Positions 16,920-26,252 of a stretch of DNA of 28,332 bases are shown here, piece after piece. Position 1 is the first letter of the stretch. Every line of letters starts with the position of its first letter. The stretch is taken from NCBI GenBank assembly GCA_006503475.1, contig RSEH01000389.1, forward strand, positions 1 through 28,332, given 5' to 3'. Source of the stretch: Stentor roeselii (Eukaryota > Ciliophora > Heterotrichea > Heterotrichida > Stentoridae). The notes under the pieces are model-generated. The model had not been told where the DNA came from and did no database searches. It saw only the letters and a list, made by a program, of their open reading frames with translations. Both the position numbers and the translations under genes were made by a program.

Positions 16920-18572
16920 TTCAATTTCCTGCGCCGTGCAGTGGCATCAGAAATCCATGACTTCACAGGCAACACAGCGATGCGCAACCTGGGAATCATC
17001 AATCGCCACATCTATCGTAACTTGAGGGTCCCCGAGTACTACGAGATGGGAGTCGGCAAAGAACCTGCCAATCCCCTCACAAGAAACACGACCATCGCCA
17101 GCTCTGGAGCCATCTGTGCTTACTCAGCGAAAGCTACTGGAAGATCCCCGAAAGATAAGAGGATTGTCGAGGAGGACTTCTCCAAGAATGATATCTGGTG
17201 GGGAAAGGTCAATATACCTTTGCCTGAAAATTCCTGGAGTATCAACAAGCAGAGGGCGATTGACTATTTGAATAACCGACCATATCTTTATGTCGTCGAT
17301 GGATATGCTGGATGGGACCACAGATACCGAATGAAGATCCGAGTGCTTACAACTAGAGCCTATCATGCTCTCTTTATGCACAACATGTTGATTCGCCCAA
17401 CTAGAGATGAGCTCTTGAATGACTTTGACAACATTGACTTCCATATTCTGAATGCAGGAGAGTTCCCAGCAGACAAGAACACTCCAGGAGTGACTTCACA
17501 AACATCCGTGAACGTAAACCTTAAAGAGCGAATGATGGTAATTCTGGGCACTCAGTACGCAGGAGAAATGAAGAAAGGAGTCTTTGGAGTTATGCACTAC
17601 TTTATGCCTAAGCAAGGAGTTGTTTCACTTCACGCAAGTGCGAACGAAGGACCAAAAGGAGACACTACTTTGTTGTTTGGTTTATCAGGGACAGGTAAAA
17701 CTACTCTCAGTGCTGACCCTCACAGAAGGCTAATTGGAGATGACGAGCATTGCTGGAGCGATACCGGAATTTTCAACATCGAGGGAGGATGCTACGCGAA
17801 ATGCATAAACTTATCCGCTGAAACCGAGCCAGAGATTTACAACGCAATAAAATTCGGTTCAATTCTGGAAAACGTTCAATTCTTCCAAGGTACCCGAGAC
17901 GTGAACTACGCTGACATATCACTGACCGAAAACACGAGATGTTCATACCCACTCGAATACATTCCTGATGTGAAGCTTCCCGCAATTGGAGGCCATCCTA
18001 AAAACGTGATTTTCCTGACATGCGACGCTTACGGAGTCCTTCCACCAGTATCCAAGCTGACACCAGAGCAAACAATGTACCACTTCATGTCAGGGTACAC
18101 CGCGAAGGTAGCAGGCACTGAAATCGGAATCACTGAGCCTCAGCCTACTTTTTCAGCTTGTTTCGGAGAAGCTTTTCTGGCTCTCCACCCAAGTCTTTAT
18201 GCGAAGATGCTCGCTGAAAAACTTGTCAAACATGGAGCGAACTGTTGGCTGATCAACACTGGATGGAGCGGGGGAAAGTACGGAGTTGGGAAAAGAATGA
18301 GCTTGAAGATCACTAGAAAGATTTTAGATGAAATCCATGCAGGAAACCTTGATAATGTACCGACGAGGACTTTGCCAGTATTTGGACTGAATGTACCTGA
18401 GTCTGTGAATGGAGTGCCGAATGAAGTTATTTGGCCAAAGGACTCGTGGAGCAATAAAGAAGACTATGATAATACTCTTTATAAATTGGGAAAGGCTTTT
18501 GCTGACAACTTCAAGAAATACGAAGCTGGAAGTGCACCTGAAATCAAAGCTGCAGGACCTAAGTTAGCTTAA
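16917..18572 (+). CDS. PCK1: Phosphoenolpyruvate carboxykinase (ATP-dependent)
   Basis: The enzyme converts oxaloacetate and ATP to phosphoenolpyruvate, CO2 and ADP, the entry step of gluconeogenesis. The 551 residues match the usual length of the ATP-type enzyme (about 530-550). Landmarks: the NTGWSGGKYGVGKRM segment, P-loop GLSGTGKTT (255-263), and the ATP-type signature LIGDDEHCW (272-280) with the metal-binding Asp pair. No key residue looks lost. The first residues (MFNFLRRAVASE) are basic and amphipathic, which could be a weak mitochondrial presequence; the C-terminus (PKLA) is not a peroxisomal signal. The ATG at 16917 directly follows TTATAA. Its 3' end is 12 bp from the stop of the convergent J-protein gene. 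Codon use is less AT-biased than in the kinase family, as expected of a highly expressed gene. A decayed 5' copy is at 5577-5991. Confidence 0.97.
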   Translation: MFNFLRRAVASEIHDFTGNTAMRNLGIINRHIYRNLRVPEYYEMGVGKEPANPLTRNTTIASSGAICAYSAKATGRSPKDKRIVEEDFSKNDIWWGKVNIPLPENSWSINKQRAIDYLNNRPYLYVVDGYAGWDHRYRMKIRVLTTRAYHALFMHNMLIRPTRDELLNDFDNIDFHILNAGEFPADKNTPGVTSQTSVNVNLKERMMVILGTQYAGEMKKGVFGVMHYFMPKQGVVSLHASANEGPKGDTTLLFGLSGTGKTTLSADPHRRLIGDDEHCWSDTGIFNIEGGCYAKCINLSAETEPEIYNAIKFGSILENVQFFQGTRDVNYADISLTENTRCSYPLEYIPDVKLPAIGGHPKNVIFLTCDAYGVLPPVSKLTPEQTMYHFMSGYTAKVAGTEIGITEPQPTFSACFGEAFLALHPSLYAKMLAEKLVKHGANCWLINTGWSGGKYGVGKRMSLKITRKILDEIHAGNLDNVPTRTLPVFGLNVPESVNGVPNEVIWPKDSWSNKEDYDNTLYKLGKAFADNFKKYEAGSAPEIKAAGPKLA

Positions 18573-18584
18573 TTAGTTGAATGG

Positions 18585-19547
18585 CTAAGAGATGCTGAAA
18601 ATCTCGCTAAGAAGTGAACAGGAAGGATGGCTGATTGAGTTCGCATAGACTTGATATAGCTTAGAATTCATCGAGTCAGTATTTTTCATCTGACTCAATA
18701 TCTCCTTTTTCACCCTTCTAGATCCTTCACATTCACTTTCCAGTTTCTGATGATAGCTTGTTTCAGCCTTTTTCATCAAAGACGCTTGAGACTCTTTTGA
18801 AAGTAAAGCAAAAGCCTCTTGGTTCACATAAAAAGAAAATAGTTTAAAGTTCTCACTCGTGACTTTCAAGTCAAAAAAAGGTGACTTGTGAAGAGAATAC
18901 TCGTGAAACTCTTGCAAAAGTGAAGAAAAAACAATCAAAATAACTAGAAACCCGATCCCAAAGTACTTCGCAGAAGCCCCAGTCCCAGTAGCTTCACTTC
19001 CCCTAAACCACTTATGCAAAAAGTGCCCTGGGGAGTAAATCGAGCTAAGAGCAAATCCAGCAATCACTGCAGCTGCGCCTTCTTTTGTAAACAAATGACT
19101 GAAATCAATATTTCCTTCCATCTCTTCACCGAACTCATCATAGTGCTTCCTCCCAGAGTCATCAGATAAGCACTCATAAGCTTTTTGAACACGAATAAAA
19201 GCTTCACCCGCGCTAGGAGCCTGGTTCTTGTCAGGGTGCAACTTTAGGACTAGTCTTTTATGAGCTTTCTTGATCTGCTCAAGGGTGGCCGTCTTTTCTA
19301 GTCCTAGGACTTCGTAGTAGTTCGTTTTGCTGAGAATTGATTTGGAAAAAGTCTCGTCTTCTGATGAATATGTTGGAGGAGAGACTTGTTTTAAAGAATT
19401 TTTTGCTTTTTCTAGAAGCTTCTGGGTGTTCTCGCTTGGTTCGAGACTTTGAGACTTTTGGAGAAGATCGATCGCTTTTTTGAACTCGCCTGAATTCAGA
19501 GCGTTTTTTCCTTGAGAAAGAAGGGACTCGGCTTCAGGGTTTTTCAT
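18585..19547 (-). CDS. ER-membrane J-domain protein, DNAJB12/B14/Hlj1-like
   Basis: A 320-residue J-protein, an Hsp70 co-chaperone anchored in the ER membrane. Residues 1-55 form a helical TPR-like segment (AESLLSQGKNAL; KAIDLLQKSQSLEP), as in DNAJB12. The J domain spans about 76-138 (YYEVLGL start) with HPD at 104-106, ending in KHYDEFGEE. One hydrophobic segment at about 196-212 (YFGIGFLVILIVFSSLL) is the likely membrane anchor. The C-terminus, with HPSCSLLSEI, corresponds to the conserved Cys-containing end of the DUF1977 region. The usual Gly/Phe-rich linker is short. Family knowledge places the J domain in the cytosol, acting in ER-associated degradation. ATG at 19547, TAG stop, convergent with PEPCK. 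Confidence 0.92.
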   Translation of the reverse strand: MKNPEAESLLSQGKNALNSGEFKKAIDLLQKSQSLEPSENTQKLLEKAKNSLKQVSPPTYSSEDETFSKSILSKTNYYEVLGLEKTATLEQIKKAHKRLVLKLHPDKNQAPSAGEAFIRVQKAYECLSDDSGRKHYDEFGEEMEGNIDFSHLFTKEGAAAVIAGFALSSIYSPGHFLHKWFRGSEATGTGASAKYFGIGFLVILIVFSSLLQEFHEYSLHKSPFFDLKVTSENFKLFSFYVNQEAFALLSKESQASLMKKAETSYHQKLESECEGSRRVKKEILSQMKNTDSMNSKLYQVYANSISHPSCSLLSEIFSIS

Positions 19548-19633
19548 ATATGAGGGTTTTTTAAGTTTAAGATATTCTTCCTACTTGAGAGTAAAACTCT
19601 TGGAGGTTTATTTCTTTGTTTAAATTGGTTAGT

Positions 19634-20911
19634 TTATATATTTAGACTATTACGGATGCTTGTACAGGATGGACACAGGATTGATTGAAGATCGTTTAAA
19701 TAGATTTTTTCGTTTTCGTTGGTGTTGAAAGATTGGAAGACTTTGTTGTAAGATGATTGTTTTTCTTGTGTCGCCATGAGAAAATCAGTGTAAATGATGA
19801 AAGCTTCACGTTAGAATCGCATTCTTTGATTACTGATGATAAGTCTATGTCTATCTCGAAATTATGAACTGCTTTTCTTAGTTCTTTTATGCTTAGAAGT
19901 CTGTCACCGTGTTTATCTAGGGAGGAAAAAACTTCTTTCAGGTCTTGGAACATTGAGGAGTAAAGTCTTTGAGATACTGTAAATGTGAAAATTGCTTTTT
20001 GGAGGTTTGAATTAGCTTGAATAAACCCAGGGACTTTAGGGAAGATTCTTGAATATGCTTGTCGGGTACCAGGTGATCAGCTCTTGACCTAATAATCATA
20101 AAAAAATTCTTCAATTCCAGGCCAATCTTCAGATTCTTCGAGAGCATCCTCAAAAAAAGATATTTCGCTTTATCCGATACAAATTTCCAGTTTTATTTTC
20201 AAATTCCAACTTAGAATTTTCAAAATGATTCCTAACCTCCTCATAATTCTTTACTCTACAAGGCGGTATCACACTAATCAAAATATAAAATGGCTCTAAA
20301 ATCACTTTTTTCACATATTTTCCAAGCAAAATCTTCAGGAGCAAGAAAATATTTAATTTCCAGTCCAAATCATTTTCAGTCTCCATCAAAGTTCCAAAAT
20401 CAATAAGTTTCAACCTCGAGTTTTCTTTTCCTTCATACAAAATATTTTCAGGTTTCAAGTTGCAATGAATATCACTTGTCGATGAGAATGCAGAGGGCCG
20501 AACAGATTTCTTTAATGCAACCAGCTTCTGCATTTTCAGAGAATTTTTTGAGGACTTGGATCCTTTCGAAGAGCACTCCACCAGTGCAGAGTTCGGAGGC
20601 AATCTGAAGTTTGAAGGGCATTTGGAACACTTCGAATATCTTCAAAAGCCTGGGTGGTCAAACTTTTTTAATATTGACATTTCTTGAAGTAATGGTTGAA
20701 TTAGAGAGAATCTGATGGCATTGGAAGAGTTTTTATCGCTTGCATTGATTTGAAGGCTTGTGAAAGGCTTTCGGATGTAGTCTTCTCATAGCTCTGATTG
20801 CTTTTAACTGATGAAATCGCTGGCGGATAGTAAGAAACGCTTTAATATCGGGTGGGGAACCTCGGATTTCTAGAATGAGTGAAATATGATTAGTGGTTGG
20901 TAACAACTCAT
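19634..20911 (-). pseudogene. Calcium-dependent protein kinase (CDPK) relic
   Basis: Pieces of a CDPK occur in the right order on the minus strand but in changing frames. From upstream: MSILKKFDHPGF, then ELCTGGVLFERI (about 20600), the catalytic loop as IHCNLKPENILYEG with HRD changed to HCN (about 20470), IDFGT (DFG kept), LAPEDFAWKICEKSDF, IPPCRVKNYEEV and NWKFVSDKAKYLFLRML. The junction follows as NLQKAIFTFTVSQRL (about 20000), then EF-hand 1 (FSSLDKHGDRLLSIKEL), EF-hand 2 (YTDFLMATQ) and EF-hand 3 (FQSFNTNENEKIYLNDL), with TAA at 19634. At least five frameshifts and several stops are present, and the catalytic Asp is lost. The probable original ATG is at 20911 with TTATAAAT 30 bases upstream. 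Tiny introns do not explain the breaks, which are single-base shifts. Confidence 0.88.
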
Positions 20912-22641
20912 TTTATTGAGTTAGTGAAGGGATTTATAATAAAATAGAATTTTGTGAATGGATGGTGGAATTAAGAATTTTAAATTAGTTTAAGTTTTAT
21001 TAATTTTGGTTCTTTATAAATATCTGAGTTACTAAGAGGCTCGGCTTGAATTAAATGTTTTATTCATCTTTCTACTTCGTAATAATTTATAAGGTTATTT
21101 TATTATTTTCAAATGGATATTGTTAGTAATTTTGATTTGGCCTTTTATTTTTGTGACAAGTCTAACCAGATCGATCAGTAATGAAGAGATTGAAATAAAA
21201 TTTGTGGAAGCTATTATTTTCGAGAACAAAATTTCTATTATCATATAATTTCAACAAATAAATTTCGAGTTACTATTTTTTTCCTTATTAAATCACAAAA
21301 TCATAAGATCAGCCAGTCCTCTTTTACGAATCACAAAGTCCTTTCAGAAGAACTGTAAAAGTTAAGCAAGATATCCATATCAACAATAGAAGACAACTAC
21401 CAAAAGCACATCATCCCCTAAAGCCAGTGCGAGTCAATAAAGCAACCCAAAAAGATTCCTACAAAACCTACTTAAAATAATCAACTCACTGGAAAGAAAA
21501 GTAGAAAAGAATCCAAAAAACAAGAGAGTCAAGAACTGAAAAGCAAGTCAACCCATAGAGGTACAGTTTGACGAGTTCAAGTTGTGTATTCGACGTTAAC
21601 CTTTGGTAAGAAGCACTTTTCATCCAGATTCACAGAAGACAGAAGTTTAAACTTGTTGTTTAGCTTGAAGAATAATAATTTGATATCAAATCCAGTGAAA
21701 AATCAATCTAAGTGCTGAAATCTTGCGACGACCTCAGATCAATAAATGATACTTTGACCTCCACTGAAGAAAAACCTGTCTTTTTTCTCTTCTGGTCTTT
21801 TACGAGGACCAATAAAAACCTGAAAGACCAAGGCTCCTAAAAAAACCCTTCAACAAAATATTGCCGGTCTAACACTTTCGCGCCTATTGAAAACTCTCAA
21901 ACTAAAGTAAACTGCCGCGATTCTGAACTTTTCAAACAAATGAAAGATTTTCATGTTTTTCAGCACTTTTCAATGTGAGTTCTGCAAAGATATTATCGGA
22001 AAAAAAAATTTTACGAATATCTGATGCTCTGGATGAATGACAAAACAGAAAAATACGAAAAATCTGCAAATGAGGGAAGCGGGTCGATTTTTGAGAGTTT
22101 TTGCAAAATCATTGAAAAACCTGATCTTTCAAAAATCGAGATATGTAAGAACAGATCAGTTCGTTTGGCAAGGTGAAAAACCAGCGAGAGAAAGCGAAAT
22201 CACTGCTGATGAACTACTCAGAGCTTTGAAAAAAATGAGGGTAGAACATTATATTGCTGGAGAGGGCAGAAAAGCATCGAAGTCAAGCTCAAAATTAAGA
22301 ACCTGGTCAAGTTTCTACTTGTCCTAAGAAACTATTTAAATTTTCCCTAAGGACTTAAGTTTGATCATAAGTTTTCTTGAGTTGAATCTTTTACATCAAT
22401 TCAACTTCAGTGAATTTTCTAGGATTACCATTTCAAATCTAATCTTAGATATATATCTAATCTTAAATTATCAATTATTTATTAAAAACAAACCCAGGAC
22501 AGGTCCCGATAACATAAAAATTGCAGCCTCTCAAAGGATATCCTGCATCATTTTTAGATGATTTGTTCTTTTGATTGAAAAGTTTTCTAAACTGAGGAAA
22601 ACTCAAAGAAGTCAAATCAGATAATAAAAATTCAGCTCCCT
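20912..22641. other. Region of unassigned, apparently broken coding traces
   Basis: No intact gene is evident in about 1.7 kb. From about 21300 to 22330 the plus strand is richer in G and C than its surroundings and shows protein-like stretches in alternating frames: ESQSPFRRTVKVKQDIH (21310-21480), INSLERKVEKNPKNKRVK, TFGKKHFSSRFTEDRSLN (about 21600), EYEKS/SIFESFCKIIEKPDL (about 22050) and ITADELLRALKKMRVEHY (to 22327). The 96-codon ORF at 22037-22327 is the longest piece. I read this as a decayed plus-strand gene with several frameshifts. I cannot name the family. 20950-21290 and 22330-22640 look like plain AT-rich spacer. Confidence 0.4.
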
Positions 22642-24894
22642 TTAAATATAAAATTTCATATCTCTTTCCGAAAAGAGCAAGCTCAAGAACGCTCCTCCTT
22701 CGATACCTGGCACATTAACACTTTTATTAAAAATGCTTTCTTTTTCATCTTTTTCATCTTCTTTATCTTTCGTTTCAGTTAATTTTCCTTCATTTAACAA
22801 GATTTGTTTCACTAATTTTTCAGGATTCTCTTCGACTTTTTTGTCATCGTCTTGTTTATGAACTATTTTATCACTTTCAAGTTTTACTTCATCTGGATTT
22901 TCTTTATATTTTACATTTTCTTTTATTGGTTTATCTAATTTTTCTTCGAATTTCATTTCCTCTTCTTGTTTTTTTATGATTTGATAGCTTCCTTCTTTAT
23001 TTTCAGCTGGTTCTTTTTCAAATTTAACAGATTTTTCTTTATTTTTAACAGTTTCTTCTTCATTTTTAACAGTATCTTCTTCATTTTTAACAGTTTCTTC
23101 TTCATTTATCATTTTTTCTATCATATCTTTGCTTGTTTGCTTTTCCTCAATAGTTTTCTCCACTCGCACATCGTTTCCTTTTCTTTCTTCTTCTTTTCGT
23201 AGTTCAATTTGTGTTTTGAATGATCCAGTCGACCTAAAGAGAGCTATTTTTTTAAGAGATGCTTTATTGCTCCATTTTCCGAAATCTTCGGAGTTGTCTT
23301 CATCGGTATCTAGTTGAATAACAAGAGATGCACTTGATGGCCTGTTTGACTCTTCAAGAAATTCATTGTTAACTCTTTGTAAGAAATGTGCAGATTCGTG
23401 AAGTAATACAAATAAGAGTGCTGCTAATTTGTACTCTTCCTTGGTACATCTTCGAAGGATAACTACTCTGGACAAAAGTGTCATGCCACAAATGTTGTCT
23501 GTTAAAGTGGTTGTAAAAAGTTTTCTAAGTAGCATATTGATACATTCTTCGAAGGTAAATTTTGTATTAGGTATAAACTGAGTGAGAATTGTCCTGAATG
23601 GATGACGCATTAGTCTTGACTTTAGTTCACTTTTTATTTCTTGGCATACTTCTTCTAAATCAGGTGTTGCTTCTACATATTTCTTTAAAAGGCTTTCATA
23701 TGTATCTGCAGTTCTTGAGTTCAATGTTGTATTCAATACAGTTAAAATAATTGCTTGATGATCTTTCGGTAGTTTCATAATATGTAATAGCACTGACTTT
23801 AGTGAAAAATAAGAAAAAAAGTCCGTTTCTTCTTTTAAGTGTTCAGCCATCTTAGGGTGCAAAACCGAATAGAACTCAACAAATGTTGAAATAAACTGAA
23901 CAAGCACAAGATCAGGGTTTAACTCATTTTCTATTTTATTTCCCAGAATTTCCCTATTTGAGTTTTCTATAATATTTCGATTAATTAATTTGAATTTTCT
24001 GATGAATTCTTTAGATTTATCTATTTCCATTATTTTAAATTCAAAATAATTTGGAAGCAACTCTTCTACACTATCAAGTATTAAACTGCCTATTGGATAG
24101 TGGGATTTGATTGAGAAGCTTTTTATTATTTCTGTAATTTCATTTTTTAATTCATATTTTATAGAACAATTTTCAACAATTGATAAAAAAAACTGATTAC
24201 TTTCTTCCGATTCAAAGAATTTATTAAGGACTATTTCATATAATTTATTTTTAAAAGTTTCTCTTTCGGAAAGAATTCTCTCAGGATCTTTTGTTGTAAT
24301 ATAAATTTTAAAACCTTTGATTTTCATAAGTATATTCTTCAGATCGTTAATAAATTTAGTGCAGTTATAATAATCTTTCAGATTTTCCATGTTTGCATCT
24401 AGAAATTCGATAAATAATTTAAGCATTTCGAATTTTTCTTCAATAATAACAAAGCAATCTTTGAATATGGTTTGCTTAAAAACATAGAGTGCTGATCTTA
24501 TTTCGTAGAAATAATAATTTTCTAAGATGTTTTTTATATCTTCAAGATTATCATAGTATTCGCTGATAAAATGCTCAATGAGAACTTCGATACAATACAA
24601 GTAGTTTTCCAGATCTTGTAGATTTGGAATTCTAGAGTAGAATCTCTGGTACAATACTAATGCACAGCTTATTTTCAAATCTATTTCATTTGATCTCTGA
24701 GTATTTTTAGAATTTTTTTTGTTTTCTGATAGTTTTTGTATTTTTCTAGATAAAAGTTCTATTTCAGATGATGGATATCTTTTACACATAGGAACTTCTT
24801 TAATACTTTCATTAGTGCTAAAATCTTGAATGAGTTCTGAATAGGGACGTATACCACTTAATACATTCACAGATTCTTTAAGAATATCAGCCAT
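22642..24894 (-). CDS. Helical protein with HExxH metallopeptidase-like motif and K/E-rich insert
   Basis: A 750-residue protein. Residues 1-470 are mostly helical and rich in Leu, Ile, Glu, Phe and Lys. Residues 480-505 form a hydrophobic helix ending in H499-E-S-A-H503 (LLFVLLHESAHFLQR), the zinc-binding pattern of zincin-type metallopeptidases. Residues about 555-715 are an acidic/basic low-complexity insert with near-perfect heptads (NEEDTVK, NEEETVK). The last 25 residues (GIEGGAFLSLLFSE) are hydrophobic again and could supply a third ligand Glu, but that is inference. No signal peptide is evident. The ATG at 24894 abuts TTATAA. Stop is TAA. It is AT-rich like the kinase family, unlike PEPCK. 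A 366 bp inverted copy of codons about 349-470 lies at 25887. A peptidase role is plausible but unproven; the family is probably lineage-specific. Confidence 0.82.
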   Translation of the reverse strand: MADILKESVNVLSGIRPYSELIQDFSTNESIKEVPMCKRYPSSEIELLSRKIQKLSENKKNSKNTQRSNEIDLKISCALVLYQRFYSRIPNLQDLENYLYCIEVLIEHFISEYYDNLEDIKNILENYYFYEIRSALYVFKQTIFKDCFVIIEEKFEMLKLFIEFLDANMENLKDYYNCTKFINDLKNILMKIKGFKIYITTKDPERILSERETFKNKLYEIVLNKFFESEESNQFFLSIVENCSIKYELKNEITEIIKSFSIKSHYPIGSLILDSVEELLPNYFEFKIMEIDKSKEFIRKFKLINRNIIENSNREILGNKIENELNPDLVLVQFISTFVEFYSVLHPKMAEHLKEETDFFSYFSLKSVLLHIMKLPKDHQAIILTVLNTTLNSRTADTYESLLKKYVEATPDLEEVCQEIKSELKSRLMRHPFRTILTQFIPNTKFTFEECINMLLRKLFTTTLTDNICGMTLLSRVVILRRCTKEEYKLAALLFVLLHESAHFLQRVNNEFLEESNRPSSASLVIQLDTDEDNSEDFGKWSNKASLKKIALFRSTGSFKTQIELRKEEERKGNDVRVEKTIEEKQTSKDMIEKMINEEETVKNEEDTVKNEEETVKNKEKSVKFEKEPAENKEGSYQIIKKQEEEMKFEEKLDKPIKENVKYKENPDEVKLESDKIVHKQDDDKKVEENPEKLVKQILLNEGKLTETKDKEDEKDEKESIFNKSVNVPGIEGGAFLSLLFSERDMKFYI
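23042..23104. repeat. Three 21 bp tandem repeats inside the HExxH gene
   Basis: Three nearly identical 21 bp units (plus-strand unit begins TTTTTAACAGTTTCTTC) encode the heptads NEEETVK/NEEDTVK. A fourth, more diverged unit lies just before 23042. Expansion by slippage in frame is likely. Confidence 0.85.
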
Positions 24895-24900
24895 TTATAA
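24892..24900 (-). promoter_or_regulatory. Start-proximal TTATAAATG motif (HExxH gene)
   Basis: TTATAA joined directly to the ATG on the minus strand, the same arrangement as at the RING and PEPCK genes. Confidence 0.5.
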
Positions 24901-25886
24901 TCATCAAAATGTCTGAATTCTTAACCATGTAAAAAGATAGACACCAAAATTGTAGACATTATAATTTTTTACCATAAAATTCTGAGTTAATTCTTATTTG
25001 ATTATCAAATTTATTTTTAAATTCATTTTCTAGGTATTGATATTCTTTGAAGAATAATTATTTATACTAAGTTTCAATTTCAAGTTTTATAAAAAATTAT
25101 ATGGAAATTGATAATATATGTTAATTAATGCATTTTAAAATCAACCAAATTCAGTTTATTTCTAAGAATTTGGGTATAAAAAATATTTTTCTGTATTTCT
25201 GCATAGCATGATATAAAAGATTATACTGTATTTAGTAGAATAATGAATATTATATATATTTACCATAGTTATTTTAATAGTTTTATTGAGAACTGAAAAA
25301 TGTATTTTTATATAAAAGAATTTATTTAAGTGGCTTTCTCAAATTCGAAAGCTGCTAGTAAGATACTTCAAGAATCAGGACCTTTATATATCAGTAGAGA
25401 TAATATCAAAGGATTTGAAATATAAGTTCATGAAAGGATGAATTAACTTATAATAGTGCAAAATGAGTTATTGATCTTTTAGCCACCCATTATTAATGTA
25501 AGAAAGGAATAAATAATAATCATATAATATATTACAGACATCCCAATTATTATCAATTCTTAAATAATAGATTATCACATTTCTATAAATATCACGATAC
25601 ATCCGCAACCTTCACGATTCGCTAACCTGTTCAAAATGCATTTCCCAGTCCTTAAAAAATAAACCTCAAGACTAAAAATCCTGCAAAGAGAAATACACAT
25701 GAAAGATTGACACAATATCAATTTTAAATAGACTACCACAGTATTTTCAATTGTAATCAAAACTACTCAAGCAGAGAACGAATCTCGAAAACCGTATGAT
25801 ATTATTAAATAGTATATGAGATGATATGCTATAAAAATGCTATTATTTTAATTGAAAATCATGATATTACATGATACTATTAAATA
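24895..25886. other. AT-rich intergenic region, no gene seen
   Basis: About 1 kb of very AT-rich sequence between the HExxH gene and its inverted fragment. The only ORF, about 60 codons on the minus strand near 25575, has no recognisable features and is probably chance. No repeats or RNA genes were recognised. Confidence 0.5.
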
Positions 25887-26252
25887 ACTGAACAGTTAAA
25901 AGAAGAAAGGGACTTTTTTTCTTATTTTTCACTAAATTCATGCTATTCCATATTTTGAAACTACCAAGGGATCATCAAGCAATTATTTTCAATGTGTTGA
26001 ATACAACATTGAACTCAAGAACTGCAGATACATATGAAAGCCTTTTAAAGAAATATGTAGAAGCAACACCTGATTTAGAAGAAGTATGTCAAGAAATAAA
26101 AAGTGAACTAAAGTCAAGACTAATGCGTCATCCATTTAGGATGATTCTCACTCAGTTTATACCTAATACCAAATTTACCTTGGAAGAATATATCGATATG
26201 CTTCTTAAAAGACTTTTTACAACCACTTTAACAGACAACATTTGTGGAATGA
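25887..26252 (+). pseudogene. Inverted fragment of the HExxH gene
   Basis: A 366 bp copy, in the opposite orientation, of positions 23484-23850 or so (codons about 349-470 of the gene at 22642-24894). DNA agreement is very high by eye (stretches such as NTTLNSRTADTYESLL and DLEEVCQEIKSELKSRL are unchanged). A one-base deletion before 25940 shifts the frame, and both borders are abrupt: before 25887 and after the DNICGM codons at 26252 the sequences are unrelated. The copy stops about 28 codons short of the HExxH motif. It has no start or promoter of its own, so I call it a pseudogene fragment; a full second family member elsewhere could also be the source. Confidence 0.9.

Larger units (their letters stand above)
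10233..17362. repeat. Right arm of the inverted duplication (intact, parental)
   Basis: This 7.1 kb arm holds complete open genes (SRPRA, small ORF, 443-residue gene, RING gene) plus the 5' ends of the coiled-coil and PEPCK genes at its borders. Its reverse complement matches 5577-9072. Because the genes here are open and continue past both borders, this is the parental copy. The loop between the arms spans 9073-10232. Confidence 0.92.

Noticed and set aside
18558-18572. Peroxisomal/glycosomal targeting signal at the PEPCK C-terminus
   Set aside because: The last three residues are KLA, which is not a PTS1 tripeptide.
19634-20911. CDPK as a live gene with 15-base introns
   Set aside because: The breaks are single-base frame changes without GT-AG boundaries, and the catalytic Asp is lost.
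22037-22327. Intact 96-residue gene
   Set aside because: Its first half looks better in another frame (SIFESFCKIIEKPDL), so it is more likely a piece of a frameshifted gene.
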